Notes: generated by a model not told the origin, from the sequence alone. Counted from the stretch's first letter, positions 28,931 to 38,234 are shown. The stretch is 64,000 bases of DNA from an uncultured Shewanella sp. (GCF_947501665.1 NZ_CANMWS010000011.1:96442-160441); one strand, 5' to 3'. Numbers and translations: made by a program.

Positions 28931-28966
28931 TTGAATACATTAACCACTGATTCATGAGGAACTTCT

Positions 28967-29560
28967 ATGTCAGCAGTCAATAACACTCACTCAATACAAG
29001 ATCAAAACAGAACCGCTTATCAACAAAATTACATTTCCCGTCAAGGCGATAATGTCTTATCCGGCGGCATTGCAGTGCTTTATATGTTTATGAATCTTTT
29101 ATCAGAGATGGCTGATTCTATGTATGCCGACATGCAAGCTCAATCTGATATCACTCGTGAAGCACAAAGTTATGCAAACCGTGTTGATAGTGCCATTGCA
29201 GAAGCGGCTAAAAAAGGTGATAAAGGTTCATCAGCGATTGATTATGATACATATCAATATATGTATAACAATAACATTACTGTTGATGGCCAACCAATTA
29301 ATGACTATTTAGGTTACCCCCAATCTAACGGTTTAATGACAGAAATAAAGCTAAGTGAACTAAAACAAGATCAAGGTGAACTACAAGCTATTAAAGCCTC
29401 CTTAGAAACCGTATCTAATCAAGCTTCAGACTATGTCTCACAGTCACAATTGCAACTGCAAAAGTTAATGCAAACTTACAATGTTACCGTGAGTTTAATC
29501 AATAGTATGCAAACCCTATTAGCCGATATGAACAAATCTATCGCGCAAAATATTCGTTAG
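28967..29560 (+). CDS. SseB/EseB/EspA-type filament protein, copy 2
   Basis: 197 residues. It shares with copy 3 an almost identical N-terminal half (SRQGDNVLSGGIAVLYMFMN, MYADMQAQSDITREAQSYAN) and with both others the C-terminal coiled coil (VSNQASDYVSQSQLQLQKLM to QNIR). The middle after NNITVDGQPI is unique. A good ribosome site (GAGGAAC) precedes it. It should assemble into, or mix with, the filament built by the other copies. Confidence 0.88.
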   Translation: MSAVNNTHSIQDQNRTAYQQNYISRQGDNVLSGGIAVLYMFMNLLSEMADSMYADMQAQSDITREAQSYANRVDSAIAEAAKKGDKGSSAIDYDTYQYMYNNNITVDGQPINDYLGYPQSNGLMTEIKLSELKQDQGELQAIKASLETVSNQASDYVSQSQLQLQKLMQTYNVTVSLINSMQTLLADMNKSIAQNIR

Positions 29561-29591
29561 CCATTCTTTATTTTTTTAAAAAGGACTCATT

Positions 29592-30170
29592 ATGTCAACC
29601 ACCATAGGCAGCACCCATACAATACGCGATCAAAATAGAACCGATGAACAGCAACATTATATTTCTCGTCAGGGTGATAATGTGTTATCGGGCGGTATCG
29701 CCGTACTTTACATGTTCATGAACTTGCTCTCAGAAATGGCTGACTCCATGTACGCCGACATGCAAGCTCAATCAGATATTACCCGCGAAGCGCAAAGTTA
29801 TGCTAACCGAGTTGATAGTGCTATCGCAACCGCCGCTAAAGACGGCGATAAAGGCACCGCAAGCATTGATGCTGAAACCTATCAGTACATGAAAGACAAC
29901 AACATTACCATTGAAGGTAAAACCATTGACGACTACCTTGGTGTCACTGATTCAAGTGGCGCAACAAGCAAAAAGCTCGATCAAGGTGAACTACAAGCGG
30001 TAAAAGCCTCACTTGAAACGGTATCAAACCAAGCCTCTGACTATGTTTCCCAATCGCAGTTGCAACTGCAAAAACTCATGCAAACTTACAACGTTACCGT
30101 AAGTTTAATTAATAGTATGCAGACGTTACTTGCCGATATGAACAAGTCAATTGCACAAAATATCCGTTAA
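29592..30170 (+). CDS. SseB/EseB/EspA-type filament protein, copy 3
   Basis: 192 residues, closest to copy 2, with a shorter middle (about residues 113-135, GVTDSSGATSKK). The C-terminal 60 residues repeat those of copies 1 and 2 nearly unchanged. It is preceded by AAGGAC and followed closely by the translocator chaperone gene. Confidence 0.88.
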   Translation: MSTTIGSTHTIRDQNRTDEQQHYISRQGDNVLSGGIAVLYMFMNLLSEMADSMYADMQAQSDITREAQSYANRVDSAIATAAKDGDKGTASIDAETYQYMKDNNITIEGKTIDDYLGVTDSSGATSKKLDQGELQAVKASLETVSNQASDYVSQSQLQLQKLMQTYNVTVSLINSMQTLLADMNKSIAQNIR

Positions 30171-30207
30171 AAACTGGTTTAACACAATTGAATAATAAGG
30201 CTCCCTT

Positions 30208-30669
30208 ATGAAACAAGAAGAGTTTGATACCTTACAACAGTTTTTAAAACGTGGTGGCTCACTGACCATGTTAGCCGACACCGACCCACAAGACTTGGCC
30301 ACTTTGTATCAGTATGCAATACAACTTATGAGCTGTAATGACTTTGAAGCAGCCAAACGGGTATTGTATTTACTCATGCGCCTCGATCATTGGAGTTATG
30401 ATTATAACTTTAACCTTGGGATCTGTTATCAACAAACTGGTGCACATGAAGAAGCGATATTTTGCTTTGGACGCGCAGGAACCATTGAAGTCGACAAGCC
30501 TTTTAGTGCTTATCAAGCTGCCCTAAGTTATGTCCAGCTTGGTAACCTAAAGAGTGCCCAAAATGCCCTCGAATCCGCCATGATCTGGTGCCATACCCAT
30601 ACTCAATATGCCGATATCAAAAAAGATGTTGAAAGTCAGCTTAAAACGATAAAAGAGGCGACACAATGA
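30208..30669 (+). CDS. SscA/EscA-like class II translocator chaperone
   Basis: 153 residues made of three tetratricopeptide-like repeats (ATLYQYAIQLMSCNDFEAAKRVLYLLMRLD; YNFNLGICYQQTGAHEEAIFCFGRAG; AYQAALSYVQLGNLKSAQNALESAM). This is the LcrH/SycD pattern. Located just before the sseC-like gene and overlapping it by four bases, it should bind that translocator in the cytoplasm. Confidence 0.88.
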   Translation: MKQEEFDTLQQFLKRGGSLTMLADTDPQDLATLYQYAIQLMSCNDFEAAKRVLYLLMRLDHWSYDYNFNLGICYQQTGAHEEAIFCFGRAGTIEVDKPFSAYQAALSYVQLGNLKSAQNALESAMIWCHTHTQYADIKKDVESQLKTIKEATQ

Positions 30670-32231
30670 CAACCACAGTTCAAAACGATACCAGCAACAT
30701 AGTTAATCCAGCCTTCATTAACGGGGTTGATCAAACACAAGCGCCATCAAAAGCTGGACTGCCGACTTGGCAAAACAGCTCTAATGCTGTGTATCAACAT
30801 CAAACACAAAAAAATGCCAATGTCAGCATGAAGCAAGCTGAGCAAGCATTACAAAATATTTTTAGGCAGTTTAATGCATTAATCGATCAAGGCGATAACA
30901 CCGATCCTGATACACAGCCGTCTAAAATATCCATGAGCCTGTCTTTATTAGAAAAGACCTCCATGGATAGCATGATGCTCATGGCCACAAACCTTGGATT
31001 AGCCACATTTGCTAGTTCAGCTGATGCTGCAGCCAAAAGCATGCAAATCCAAACAGAAACACAAACTTACCTAAGAAATGAGCAAGTTAAAGACTTCCAA
31101 GAGCAACTGGCTAAAAATATTGAAGCCGCTGATAAAGCCAAAAAAGGGGGCATTGTTCAAGTGGTGTTTGATTGGGCCATTGCCACCGCTGAGGTCATTT
31201 ATGGCGCGGTTAAAGTAGCAGGCGCCATCGCCACTGGCGATGTTGTCGCAGGCGCAGCTGGCGGAGCTTACATTATGGCGGGCCTAGCTGGAATGGTGAA
31301 AGCCACGGCAGAAACCCTTATTCTTATGGCTGACGAGCTCGGTCTTGATGACAAAGACATCGCTAAACTAAAACAAGTGGCCGATATTGCCGGTAAAGTG
31401 CAACTGGCCATGGAAATTACTGCTGCCGCTGTGGACTTATTCCAGGCAGGGCGTGCTATTTATGCGGCGCGATCAGCGACTACTGCCACCCAAACCGCAA
31501 TGACTCAAGCTGCGCCGCTAATCGCCCAAGAAGCAGCAACGGCTTCAGTAGCACACGGCGCTACTGCTGCTACACAAGCAGCAGCAAAAGAAGCAGCAAC
31601 ACAAGCATCGAAAGCCATTGCAGAAAATGTCGCTCAACAAGTCTCCCAACAAGTGGCGCAACAAATCGCCACCGAAATGCCCAAAGCGGTTGCCAGTGAA
31701 GTAGCCAAAGCCATGGCTAAAGAGGTGGGAATAAAGGTCACTGAAAAAATCTCTGACGAGATGGCTCAACACTTGATCCAAGAAGCCATTAAACGGGTAG
31801 TCAGAGAAGCCGTAGAAGAAGCCGCTAAAGTCGCCATCAACAAAGCTGTCGAACAAGGCATCGTCATGACCACCCAAGAAATTACTAAGCTAGCAGTGAG
31901 AGAAGCCGCTGCTGGTATGACCAAACTCGCTATCACAGCTGCAACATCAGCCGTATTCGCCACCCTTCAAGGTACGGCAACGGGCATATCAAAAGTAACC
32001 ACTGGCGCGATTGACCTTGAGCGTGCAGAACTACAGAAAAAAATTGATGAGCTCATTCTTGAACAAGATTTTCTTCAATGGTGCTATCAATGGTTTGATG
32101 ATATGAAGAAACAGCAAACCAAAATGTTAGAAGAAGCTGTAAGTAAACAAGGGGATACCCTAAGCAGTGGCTCTCAAAGCATTATGGAGTCCGGTAGCTT
32201 ACAAGCACAAATTGCCAGTACCACAGTTTAA
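30666..32231 (+). CDS. sctE: SctE, SseC/EseC-like major translocator
   Basis: 521 residues. A long hydrophobic, Ala/Gly-rich stretch (about residues 165-225) forms membrane segments, followed by an Ala/Gln/Glu-rich helical region (about 275-420), a second hydrophobic part (about 418-440) and a C-terminal coiled coil. This is the plan of YopB/SseC-type pore proteins inserted into the host membrane. Its chaperone gene overlaps it on the left, the small translocator follows on the right. Confidence 0.88.
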   Translation: MTTTVQNDTSNIVNPAFINGVDQTQAPSKAGLPTWQNSSNAVYQHQTQKNANVSMKQAEQALQNIFRQFNALIDQGDNTDPDTQPSKISMSLSLLEKTSMDSMMLMATNLGLATFASSADAAAKSMQIQTETQTYLRNEQVKDFQEQLAKNIEAADKAKKGGIVQVVFDWAIATAEVIYGAVKVAGAIATGDVVAGAAGGAYIMAGLAGMVKATAETLILMADELGLDDKDIAKLKQVADIAGKVQLAMEITAAAVDLFQAGRAIYAARSATTATQTAMTQAAPLIAQEAATASVAHGATAATQAAAKEAATQASKAIAENVAQQVSQQVAQQIATEMPKAVASEVAKAMAKEVGIKVTEKISDEMAQHLIQEAIKRVVREAVEEAAKVAINKAVEQGIVMTTQEITKLAVREAAAGMTKLAITAATSAVFATLQGTATGISKVTTGAIDLERAELQKKIDELILEQDFLQWCYQWFDDMKKQQTKMLEEAVSKQGDTLSSGSQSIMESGSLQAQIASTTV

Positions 32232-32278
32232 TTTATTTTTATAACACATTGTTTAACACATATTTAGAGGTCAATAAT

Positions 32279-32893
32279 ATGACAACTCCTATCGATACAA
32301 ATCAGTCTCCCGACCACACCAGTGCTATCAGCTATGGCAGCTATAGCAGCGGCATGAATGCCATTGCAATGATCAATGAAATCATGGTGCAAATGCAAGA
32401 TTTATTAGAAGAGCTTCGCAATATGATGCAAGAGTACAGTCAGTCTCAAAGTGATTTAGGCTGGGAAATCCAAATGGCTGGGATTAAAGAGAAGAAAGCA
32501 GGGATTGAAGATGCATTTGATGCAGCAGTCAAAGGTGCTTGGGCCACAATAGGCTCAGGTGGTCTAGCCGTAATAGGTTCCACTATTGGAGGCATTGGTG
32601 GAGCAAGCAGCAACTCAATAACACAACATATATCTAAATCTACTTCGACTCTTTTACAAGCGGGTGGACAAGTCACAGAAGGCGGTTTAAAGCTGGATCT
32701 TGCTGAAGACACCAAAAATGCCGATAAGAAAAGGGCTGATGGCGACCTAATTATGTCGGGTGCGCAGCAATACGCTAAAAATATCAGTGAACTCAGAGAT
32801 CTTATTCAACAAGTTCGTCAGCAATTACAGTCACTCACCAAAGATTTGGTGGAAGTTAAAGCCAAGATGGACAACTCAGTGAATATTCGTTAA
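32279..32893 (+). CDS. sctB: SctB, SseD/EseD-like minor translocator
   Basis: From the ATG at 32279 (AGAGG upstream) 204 residues; a longer in-frame reading from 32249 lacks a ribosome site. N-terminal amphipathic coil (AIAMINEIMVQMQDLLEELRNM), a hydrophobic Gly-rich segment (about 92-115), and a C-terminal coiled coil ending in NSVNIR. The tail NIR resembles that of the filament proteins. It partners SctE in the host pore. Confidence 0.85.
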   Translation: MTTPIDTNQSPDHTSAISYGSYSSGMNAIAMINEIMVQMQDLLEELRNMMQEYSQSQSDLGWEIQMAGIKEKKAGIEDAFDAAVKGAWATIGSGGLAVIGSTIGGIGGASSNSITQHISKSTSTLLQAGGQVTEGGLKLDLAEDTKNADKKRADGDLIMSGAQQYAKNISELRDLIQQVRQQLQSLTKDLVEVKAKMDNSVNIR

Positions 32894-32954
32894 GTCCACT
32901 TCACTTCATTTAATGAGTCAATAACAATCATTGGCTCTCTTGAGGAAAAACATC

Positions 32955-33338
32955 ATGGATCCTGTAACACGTTACCTCGCTCGTCAGGGGATTAAAACAA
33001 CTGATGATTACTTTAAAGGCAGTGCATTGCATTGGGGACAACGCTGGGAGCACCCTATGTGGTCGCTCGTCTATCGCGTTGAAAAAGATGTACTCATTTT
33101 TTGTGAGTTTAAAAGTAAGGGCGATCCAGTTGGCATTAGCAGCGCCGTATCTCAATTCATTAATAAAATACGTGTACTACGTCGTGACATAAAAGAAATC
33201 AAAGAAATTAGAGGACTCATACTAGAAGATGGTGGCTTACCCGAAGAAAGACTCACTCGGCAAACCTTCAGAAAACAATTTATTTTACAAGGCGGTAAAG
33301 AAAGAGTCATTGATGGAGATAATTGGTTAGTTTACTGA
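32955..33338 (+). CDS. SseE/EseE-like T3SS protein
   Basis: 127 residues from the ATG at 32955, which has GAGGAA upstream. It sits after the sseD-like gene as sseE does in Salmonella (137 residues) and eseE in Edwardsiella. A mix of strands and a basic C-terminal half, no signal or membrane helix, suggests a cytoplasmic accessory or chaperone role. EseE in Edwardsiella is reported to modulate the translocon proteins. Call by position and size. Confidence 0.6.
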   Translation: MDPVTRYLARQGIKTTDDYFKGSALHWGQRWEHPMWSLVYRVEKDVLIFCEFKSKGDPVGISSAVSQFINKIRVLRRDIKEIKEIRGLILEDGGLPEERLTRQTFRKQFILQGGKERVIDGDNWLVY

Positions 33339-33462
33339 ACAACACAAAACAAAAATAATGCATAACTATCAATAATTATAAACTAGCAACTCAAAGTTAA
33401 TAATAATTTTTATGATAAAAAGTGATGAACCACCTTAACAATGAATAACCGCAGGAAGTATT

Positions 33463-33894
33463 ATGAGTAATGTCATTAACCTACAATTCAACCAAGCTTT
33501 CCATATATTAGCTGAAGCTTTTTTTAAACATCAATCACTGCCCTATCAACGCAGTGATATATACGATCTTGCCCTCACCTTACCGGGCGAAGAATCAACA
33601 CCTCTTGTGCTTATGCCCTTAACCGAGAAAGAGGGGTTATTCTTATCCAAAGTCATTTTAGAGACCGACATCAATAGTACACTGTTAGCATTTTTCATGG
33701 AACGTAATCAGTGCAATGTCCAATCCATTATCCGCTATGCACTCAATAGCGATCCTCAGGGGCAAACGCACATCATGGCTCAATGCCAATTCAATCTTCA
33801 GGCTATGGAATTACCTGAATTATTAAATATCTATGAAGAATACACCAAGGAATTAATCGAGATGCTCCATGACTTAGAAGTGATAGGGAGATAA
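33463..33894 (+). CDS. class I (CesT-type) effector chaperone
   Basis: 143 residues, acidic, with the mixed helix-strand order of CesT/SigE chaperones (an N-terminal helix FNQAFHILAEAFF, middle strands LVLMPLTEKEGLFLSKVIL, C-terminal helix LPELLNIYEEYTKELIEMLHDL). It ends three bases before the effector gene that follows. By analogy with SigE-SopB and IpgE-IpgD it should bind that effector. 124 bases separate it from the sseE-like gene, so the pair may have its own promoter. Confidence 0.7.
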   Translation: MSNVINLQFNQAFHILAEAFFKHQSLPYQRSDIYDLALTLPGEESTPLVLMPLTEKEGLFLSKVILETDINSTLLAFFMERNQCNVQSIIRYALNSDPQGQTHIMAQCQFNLQAMELPELLNIYEEYTKELIEMLHDLEVIGR

Positions 33895-33897
33895 ACT

Positions 33898-35589
33898 ATG
33901 CCTGCCGGAATAACAAATGAACAAGCACAAGCATTAGCCACTAACCCCTATGCACAAGATGGAAAATTAACTGATCAAGAAGCACATTACCAAGAAGATT
34001 TAGCCATCGTTAAAAGCTACATTACACAAATCAGAACTGAGCTAACGGATATAAAGTCAGCACTAACGTCTAAGCAAATGACTAAAGTTGTGCTCTCATT
34101 ACCCGATTTTAAAGCAGATGGAGTATCTCATACCCATCTCAGCAGCACGGCGCAAAAAATTCATGCTTTTGCAAGCAGCATCAAAGCCAATAATCATCGC
34201 TCCCCAGAGTCAGATATTGACAATAGCCGTGCCAACAATCAAGTCAATGTACGTAATGCCCTTATCAATACACTCCAAACACAAGATGACATCAAAATAA
34301 AAGGTGACGACTTAGCGTTTAAATTTACCGTTAAGCCATTCCAGACAAGCCAAACACCTGTGAATGGAGGCCGTATTGAAAGTCAAACTTCTATGTGGGG
34401 TACTGCTCTCACCAGCTTAAGCGGAAAGCACAGCAGTAAGTTACCAGGATCGCAAATTGATACCGCCAACCCTAAAACGGCATTAAGCAATACTATGATC
34501 CGCTCCGTTAAGCCTATTGCGACGTATGGGCTTAATTCTCCCCAAAAAGAAGCGTTCCAATTTGGCCGTGCAGGCTTCTGGCAGCCAGGCCAAGGCAGCA
34601 CTGTCAACGAGCAAATTGATATCCTACAAAAAAGTACAGGTAAAACGGTAGGTGGACGTCATTTTGATTTACGCTTAATGAATCCAGATGAAAATAAAAA
34701 AGCCTTGGCACAACATAAAGCCACAATAGATCAAGCCAATAAAATACGTCAAGAGGAGGGAAAAGCGCCTATCAGTACCTGTACTATTCCCATTAACCAA
34801 AATAAAATGACATTTGGAGATGAACTCAAACAGGCACCAGTAATGCTTGGTAACTTCATTAAACATAATGGTTTTTCTTTAAAGAGCATTGGAGCTATAT
34901 TGGCGACAGCGATTGCTACTCCTATCGCCTTGGCTGTTGCAACTGTTGCCACAGTTACCGTTGCCCCAGCCATATACCTAAATTCACTTCGCAATGATAC
35001 GCTTAACATTGGTGCAATGATCGAATGGCTAGAAGCAAAAGATGGAATAACTAACCAGCTAGAAGAATTTAAAGCAATTCACTTAGAGCTGCAGGAAGAA
35101 TATAAGCATAATCCTTCAACAGAGCTAGAAGTACAATTAGAAAACGCGAAACAGTTATTACAGATCACTGAAAATCTGACAAATGCTATTTACAACAAAA
35201 TAAATGATGGTGAAGGAAGTGCCCCAGATGGCATGGAAGGACTGATGTTATCAGCATTGATGATGAAAACAGCAGATGCGCTAGGCATGTCAGTGAGTGA
35301 AGGTTGTAAAAGTAACAAAGATCGAGCTACGGTTGTTGATATGATGGTTCAAGCTATGGAGTTTAAAAACAAAGATAATCCTGATAGTGAATATCAATTA
35401 TTAGATTTTAGTGAAAAAGAAGATAGGACAATTTTTAAAGATGTTGTTCTTAATGCAGCAACGCGAGAAACTTCACTTAATAATACGGGTGTCAATGGAA
35501 ATCTTTTCTTTTCAGGTGATTTACGTCAAGTGTTAGGCAGTGATGGGCTCAGAGCCTTCACTGGTGATGCTGCGCCTAAAACAGAATAA
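33898..35589 (+). CDS. T3SS effector candidate with SopB/IpgD-type CX5R phosphatase motif
   Basis: 563 residues, close to SopB (561) and IpgD (538). Residues 470-476 read CKSNKDR, the P-loop of the SopB/IpgD and inositol polyphosphate 4-phosphatase group (CKS-x-KDR-T), with Cys470 as predicted nucleophile and Arg476 as phosphate binder; the position matches the catalytic Cys of SopB. The residue after Arg is Ala, not Thr. Other parts: a polar N-terminus without a Sec signal, a strongly hydrophobic segment at about 330-362 that could insert in a membrane, and a coiled coil at about 375-430. Predicted to be injected and to dephosphorylate host phosphoinositides. Confidence 0.75.
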   Translation: MPAGITNEQAQALATNPYAQDGKLTDQEAHYQEDLAIVKSYITQIRTELTDIKSALTSKQMTKVVLSLPDFKADGVSHTHLSSTAQKIHAFASSIKANNHRSPESDIDNSRANNQVNVRNALINTLQTQDDIKIKGDDLAFKFTVKPFQTSQTPVNGGRIESQTSMWGTALTSLSGKHSSKLPGSQIDTANPKTALSNTMIRSVKPIATYGLNSPQKEAFQFGRAGFWQPGQGSTVNEQIDILQKSTGKTVGGRHFDLRLMNPDENKKALAQHKATIDQANKIRQEEGKAPISTCTIPINQNKMTFGDELKQAPVMLGNFIKHNGFSLKSIGAILATAIATPIALAVATVATVTVAPAIYLNSLRNDTLNIGAMIEWLEAKDGITNQLEEFKAIHLELQEEYKHNPSTELEVQLENAKQLLQITENLTNAIYNKINDGEGSAPDGMEGLMLSALMMKTADALGMSVSEGCKSNKDRATVVDMMVQAMEFKNKDNPDSEYQLLDFSEKEDRTIFKDVVLNAATRETSLNNTGVNGNLFFSGDLRQVLGSDGLRAFTGDAAPKTE

Positions 35590-35604
35590 TCCATATCCTC
35601 AAAG

Positions 35605-35629
35605 CAGCCATCAAGTGATGGCTGTTTTT
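35605..35629 (+). terminator. terminator of the plus-strand T3SS operon
   Basis: Nine-bp stem CAGCCATCA / TGATGGCTG with a two-base loop, followed by TTTTT, 15 bases after the effector stop. A textbook intrinsic terminator. Confidence 0.9.
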
Positions 35630-35713
35630 ATTGCGCTGCTTTTTATCTCTTAGCCAGGCCATTAATTTTCAACAGTCCCCAATAAAGCTAACCTATCAAT
35701 CTCAAGCATCTGA

Positions 35714-36019
35714 TTATTCTTCAGCCTCTGTCTCTTCATCGCTTGCCTGTACCTCACCTTCTTCGATTGGTGTCTCTTCAACAGGCGGGTTTAAAATCGC
35801 ATCAAGAGGCGGCATGATGTCTCTATCAACAAAAATCTCCAAATCTTTCATTAAAATAGCTTTAATATCATCAAGCTCCACCGTTTGATCATCAAGAGAG
35901 CCCGCTTGAATAACGGTCATCAACTCTTGACTAATCGTCAATAAGTCATCTTGTATCGCGGCTTGCAACTTAGGTAAAATAAGGCCTAACTGAATACGAA
36001 AAGCAATTTCATCTGACAT
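35714..36019 (-). CDS. small acidic protein between the two T3SS arms, unknown
   Basis: 101 residues behind a strong AAGGAGAG. The first 75 residues are helical with regular hydrophobics; the last 25 are almost all Glu, Asp, Pro and Thr (EETPIEEGEVQASDEETEAE). I recognise no family. It is downstream of sctU on the same strand, after a 302-base gap. Acidic tail and small size would fit a chaperone or anti-regulator; this is a guess. Confidence 0.65.
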   Translation of the reverse strand: MSDEIAFRIQLGLILPKLQAAIQDDLLTISQELMTVIQAGSLDDQTVELDDIKAILMKDLEIFVDRDIMPPLDAILNPPVEETPIEEGEVQASDEETEAEE

Positions 36020-36321
36020 AACACTCTCCTTCTCTGACTCTTACATATTAAAAATGAAGCTATAAGGCTGAAAAGCATCCACTCAAAATGAATGAATACG
36101 AGACAATTCACTATACCCAATAACACCAAGGAAGCTTAAAAAAAAAAAACAGACTGGATAATATAAAACTTTAAAAATCAAACTATTAAAAATAAAAGTA
36201 AGAATATGACCTCTAAAGCGTCAACTTTAGAGTCAATTAAATAAACTAGGAGAAATAGATTAGATACAAAATACTCACAAATGATAAAGCATAACTTAAA
36301 AAATCGCCTTCTAAGTTTACA
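36020..36321. other. AT-rich gap between sctU and the small acidic gene
   Basis: 302 bases with no gene. Contains an A12 run near 36138 and probably the promoter of the small acidic gene. A weak AACTTA/TAAGTT repeat follows the sctU stop but is not a clear terminator. Confidence 0.5.
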
Positions 36322-37371
36322 TTAATTGAGTTCCTCATCGTATTCTACATCCATCACAAAACGCAGTAAATCAGCGACAGGTTCAAACAAACTCTCAGGG
36401 ATCACATCACCAGGCTTCACCTCTTTATACAAGGCTCTCGCTAAAGGCACATTCTCAACTATGGGTACACCTGCTTTTTCAGCCATTTTGATAATATGTA
36501 ATGCCATATGATCTTTGGCTTTTTCTGTCACCTTAGGTAGGGGCGTTTCCCCTTCTTTATAATAAATACAAACCGCAAAATGCGTGGGGTTTCGCACCAC
36601 TGCGGTCGCCGCCTTAACATTGCCAGCCGCACCACTGTTAATTTCACGTCCGACCTCCTTACGTTTATGCTTCATCTCAGCATTCCCTTCGGCATTTTTA
36701 TGCTCTTGCTTAGTATCTTCTTTGGACATTCTCAATTGTTTCATCACAGTAAAACGCTGAAACCCATAATCTGCTAACGCAAACACGAGATAGCAAGCAA
36801 TGAAGCTCATCCATAGCCAAGTGCCCATTTGAAATGTCACCATCAAGCCACAGGTCTCACCACATAAAGGTAAATATTGAAAAGAATTAACGTATTGATG
36901 TAATAAATAGTAGAACACACAGCTGAGCACAATCACTTTGGTCAAGTTTTTAGCAAACTCAAATAAGCTTTTAAACGATACTAACTGTTTCGCATTTTGA
37001 AGCACATTCAGTTTTTTAAAGCTGGGCATTACTGCTTTTGAGGCCATTAAGGGACCAATTTGAACCAAAGTCGATATCACGGTTGTCGCCGCTAGCAGTA
37101 ATCCCAATCCACCCACATAACGAATAAAAAGATCGACAAATTCGTTAATGACCAAACCAGATGCTTGCTCTAAAGGCAAGTTAACACTGCTTATCATAAC
37201 ATCTATCATATGAATAATGGCTTGCAGCATTTCTCGGCCATTATAAAAAAAGTAACCCAAAATAACGGCCATTTGGATCCCTGTCAGGACTTCCTGGCTT
37301 TTAATTACCTGCCCTTCTTTACGGGCATCTTTTATTTTCTTGGGGGTGGGTTTCTCTGTTTTTTCTGACAT
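36322..37371 (-). CDS. sctU: SctU, export apparatus switch protein (SsaU-like)
   Basis: 349 residues. Four membrane helices in the first 205 residues, then a cytoplasmic domain with the autocleavage site NPTH at 261-264 (VVRNPTHFAVCIYY). FlhB/YscU proteins cleave themselves here and switch substrate class from early to late. Last gene of the sctM-to-U run. Confidence 0.95.
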   Translation of the reverse strand: MSEKTEKPTPKKIKDARKEGQVIKSQEVLTGIQMAVILGYFFYNGREMLQAIIHMIDVMISSVNLPLEQASGLVINEFVDLFIRYVGGLGLLLAATTVISTLVQIGPLMASKAVMPSFKKLNVLQNAKQLVSFKSLFEFAKNLTKVIVLSCVFYYLLHQYVNSFQYLPLCGETCGLMVTFQMGTWLWMSFIACYLVFALADYGFQRFTVMKQLRMSKEDTKQEHKNAEGNAEMKHKRKEVGREINSGAAGNVKAATAVVRNPTHFAVCIYYKEGETPLPKVTEKAKDHMALHIIKMAEKAGVPIVENVPLARALYKEVKPGDVIPESLFEPVADLLRFVMDVEYDEELN

Positions 37372-37380
37372 TGCACCCTG

Positions 37381-38169
37381 CTACTTATCTGTGCCAAATA
37401 AAATAAATAACTGACCAATCTCTTTTTCAAACGCATGTATTTGCTGTAAATAATGGGATAGTGCAAATTCAATACTATAAAGCAGTAATAACAAGACTAA
37501 ACCACTTTTTATGGGCATTGCCAAAAAGAACACGTTTAATTGTTGAGCCGAACGATTGACAAGCCCTAACGCTAAATCGACCAAAATCATGATCACAATC
37601 GCCGGCATCGCAAAACTTAAGCACAAGGTTGACATTAATCGCCATTGTTTATTAATAAAGTCCAGTAAGTCATTTGAAAAAAACAATTCCGATCCAACGG
37701 GTAATTGGTTGTAGGACTGATAAAGAGACGTCAGCAACTCATTAAAACCGCCAGAGACTAAAAATAACACGGTAAGCACTTGTGTAAACAAAATGCCGTA
37801 AATAGATGATTGCACATTCATTAATGGGTTCAATACCGTCGCCATTGAAGCACCACGCATGTTATCAATGACAAAGCCCGCCATATCTATTGCCCAAAAA
37901 GGAATCGCGGCACAAAAACCTAATAAAAAACCAACAATAATTTCTTTCGTAAAAAGCTTAACTAAAAACCACATATCCCCTTGCAGCAAAGTCTCTTGCA
38001 TATCACTTAAAACGGGGATCACTGGCATCGCAAACAAAAAAACCAACGCATTTCGAATTAAAGTACTGCTCATTGCTCCACCCTTAAAGATGGGCAAGAG
38101 TAACATCATGCCTAAAGGACGCATCATACACAGCGCAATAACAGGCAGGTATTGCATTGGATTATCCAT
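37381..38169 (-). CDS. sctT: SctT, export apparatus membrane protein (SsaT-like)
   Basis: 262 residues with multiple hydrophobic segments of the FliR/SpaR/YscT type (for example MAGFVIDNMRGASMATVLNP). It forms part of the export gate with SctR and SctS. The gap to sctU is nine bases. Confidence 0.93.
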   Translation of the reverse strand: MDNPMQYLPVIALCMMRPLGMMLLLPIFKGGAMSSTLIRNALVFLFAMPVIPVLSDMQETLLQGDMWFLVKLFTKEIIVGFLLGFCAAIPFWAIDMAGFVIDNMRGASMATVLNPLMNVQSSIYGILFTQVLTVLFLVSGGFNELLTSLYQSYNQLPVGSELFFSNDLLDFINKQWRLMSTLCLSFAMPAIVIMILVDLALGLVNRSAQQLNVFFLAMPIKSGLVLLLLLYSIEFALSHYLQQIHAFEKEIGQLFILFGTDK

Positions 38170-38234
38170 TAACGACCTCTCATAAGGCTAATTCGAGCAC
38201 ATGTCATCAAAATAAGACTCAACAAAATTCAGTA

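Noticed and set aside
31545..31877. 110-codon ORF opposite the sseC-like gene
   Set aside because: Low-complexity Gly/Phe/Cys/Ser product is the antisense of the Ala/Gln-rich helical part of the translocator; a shadow frame.
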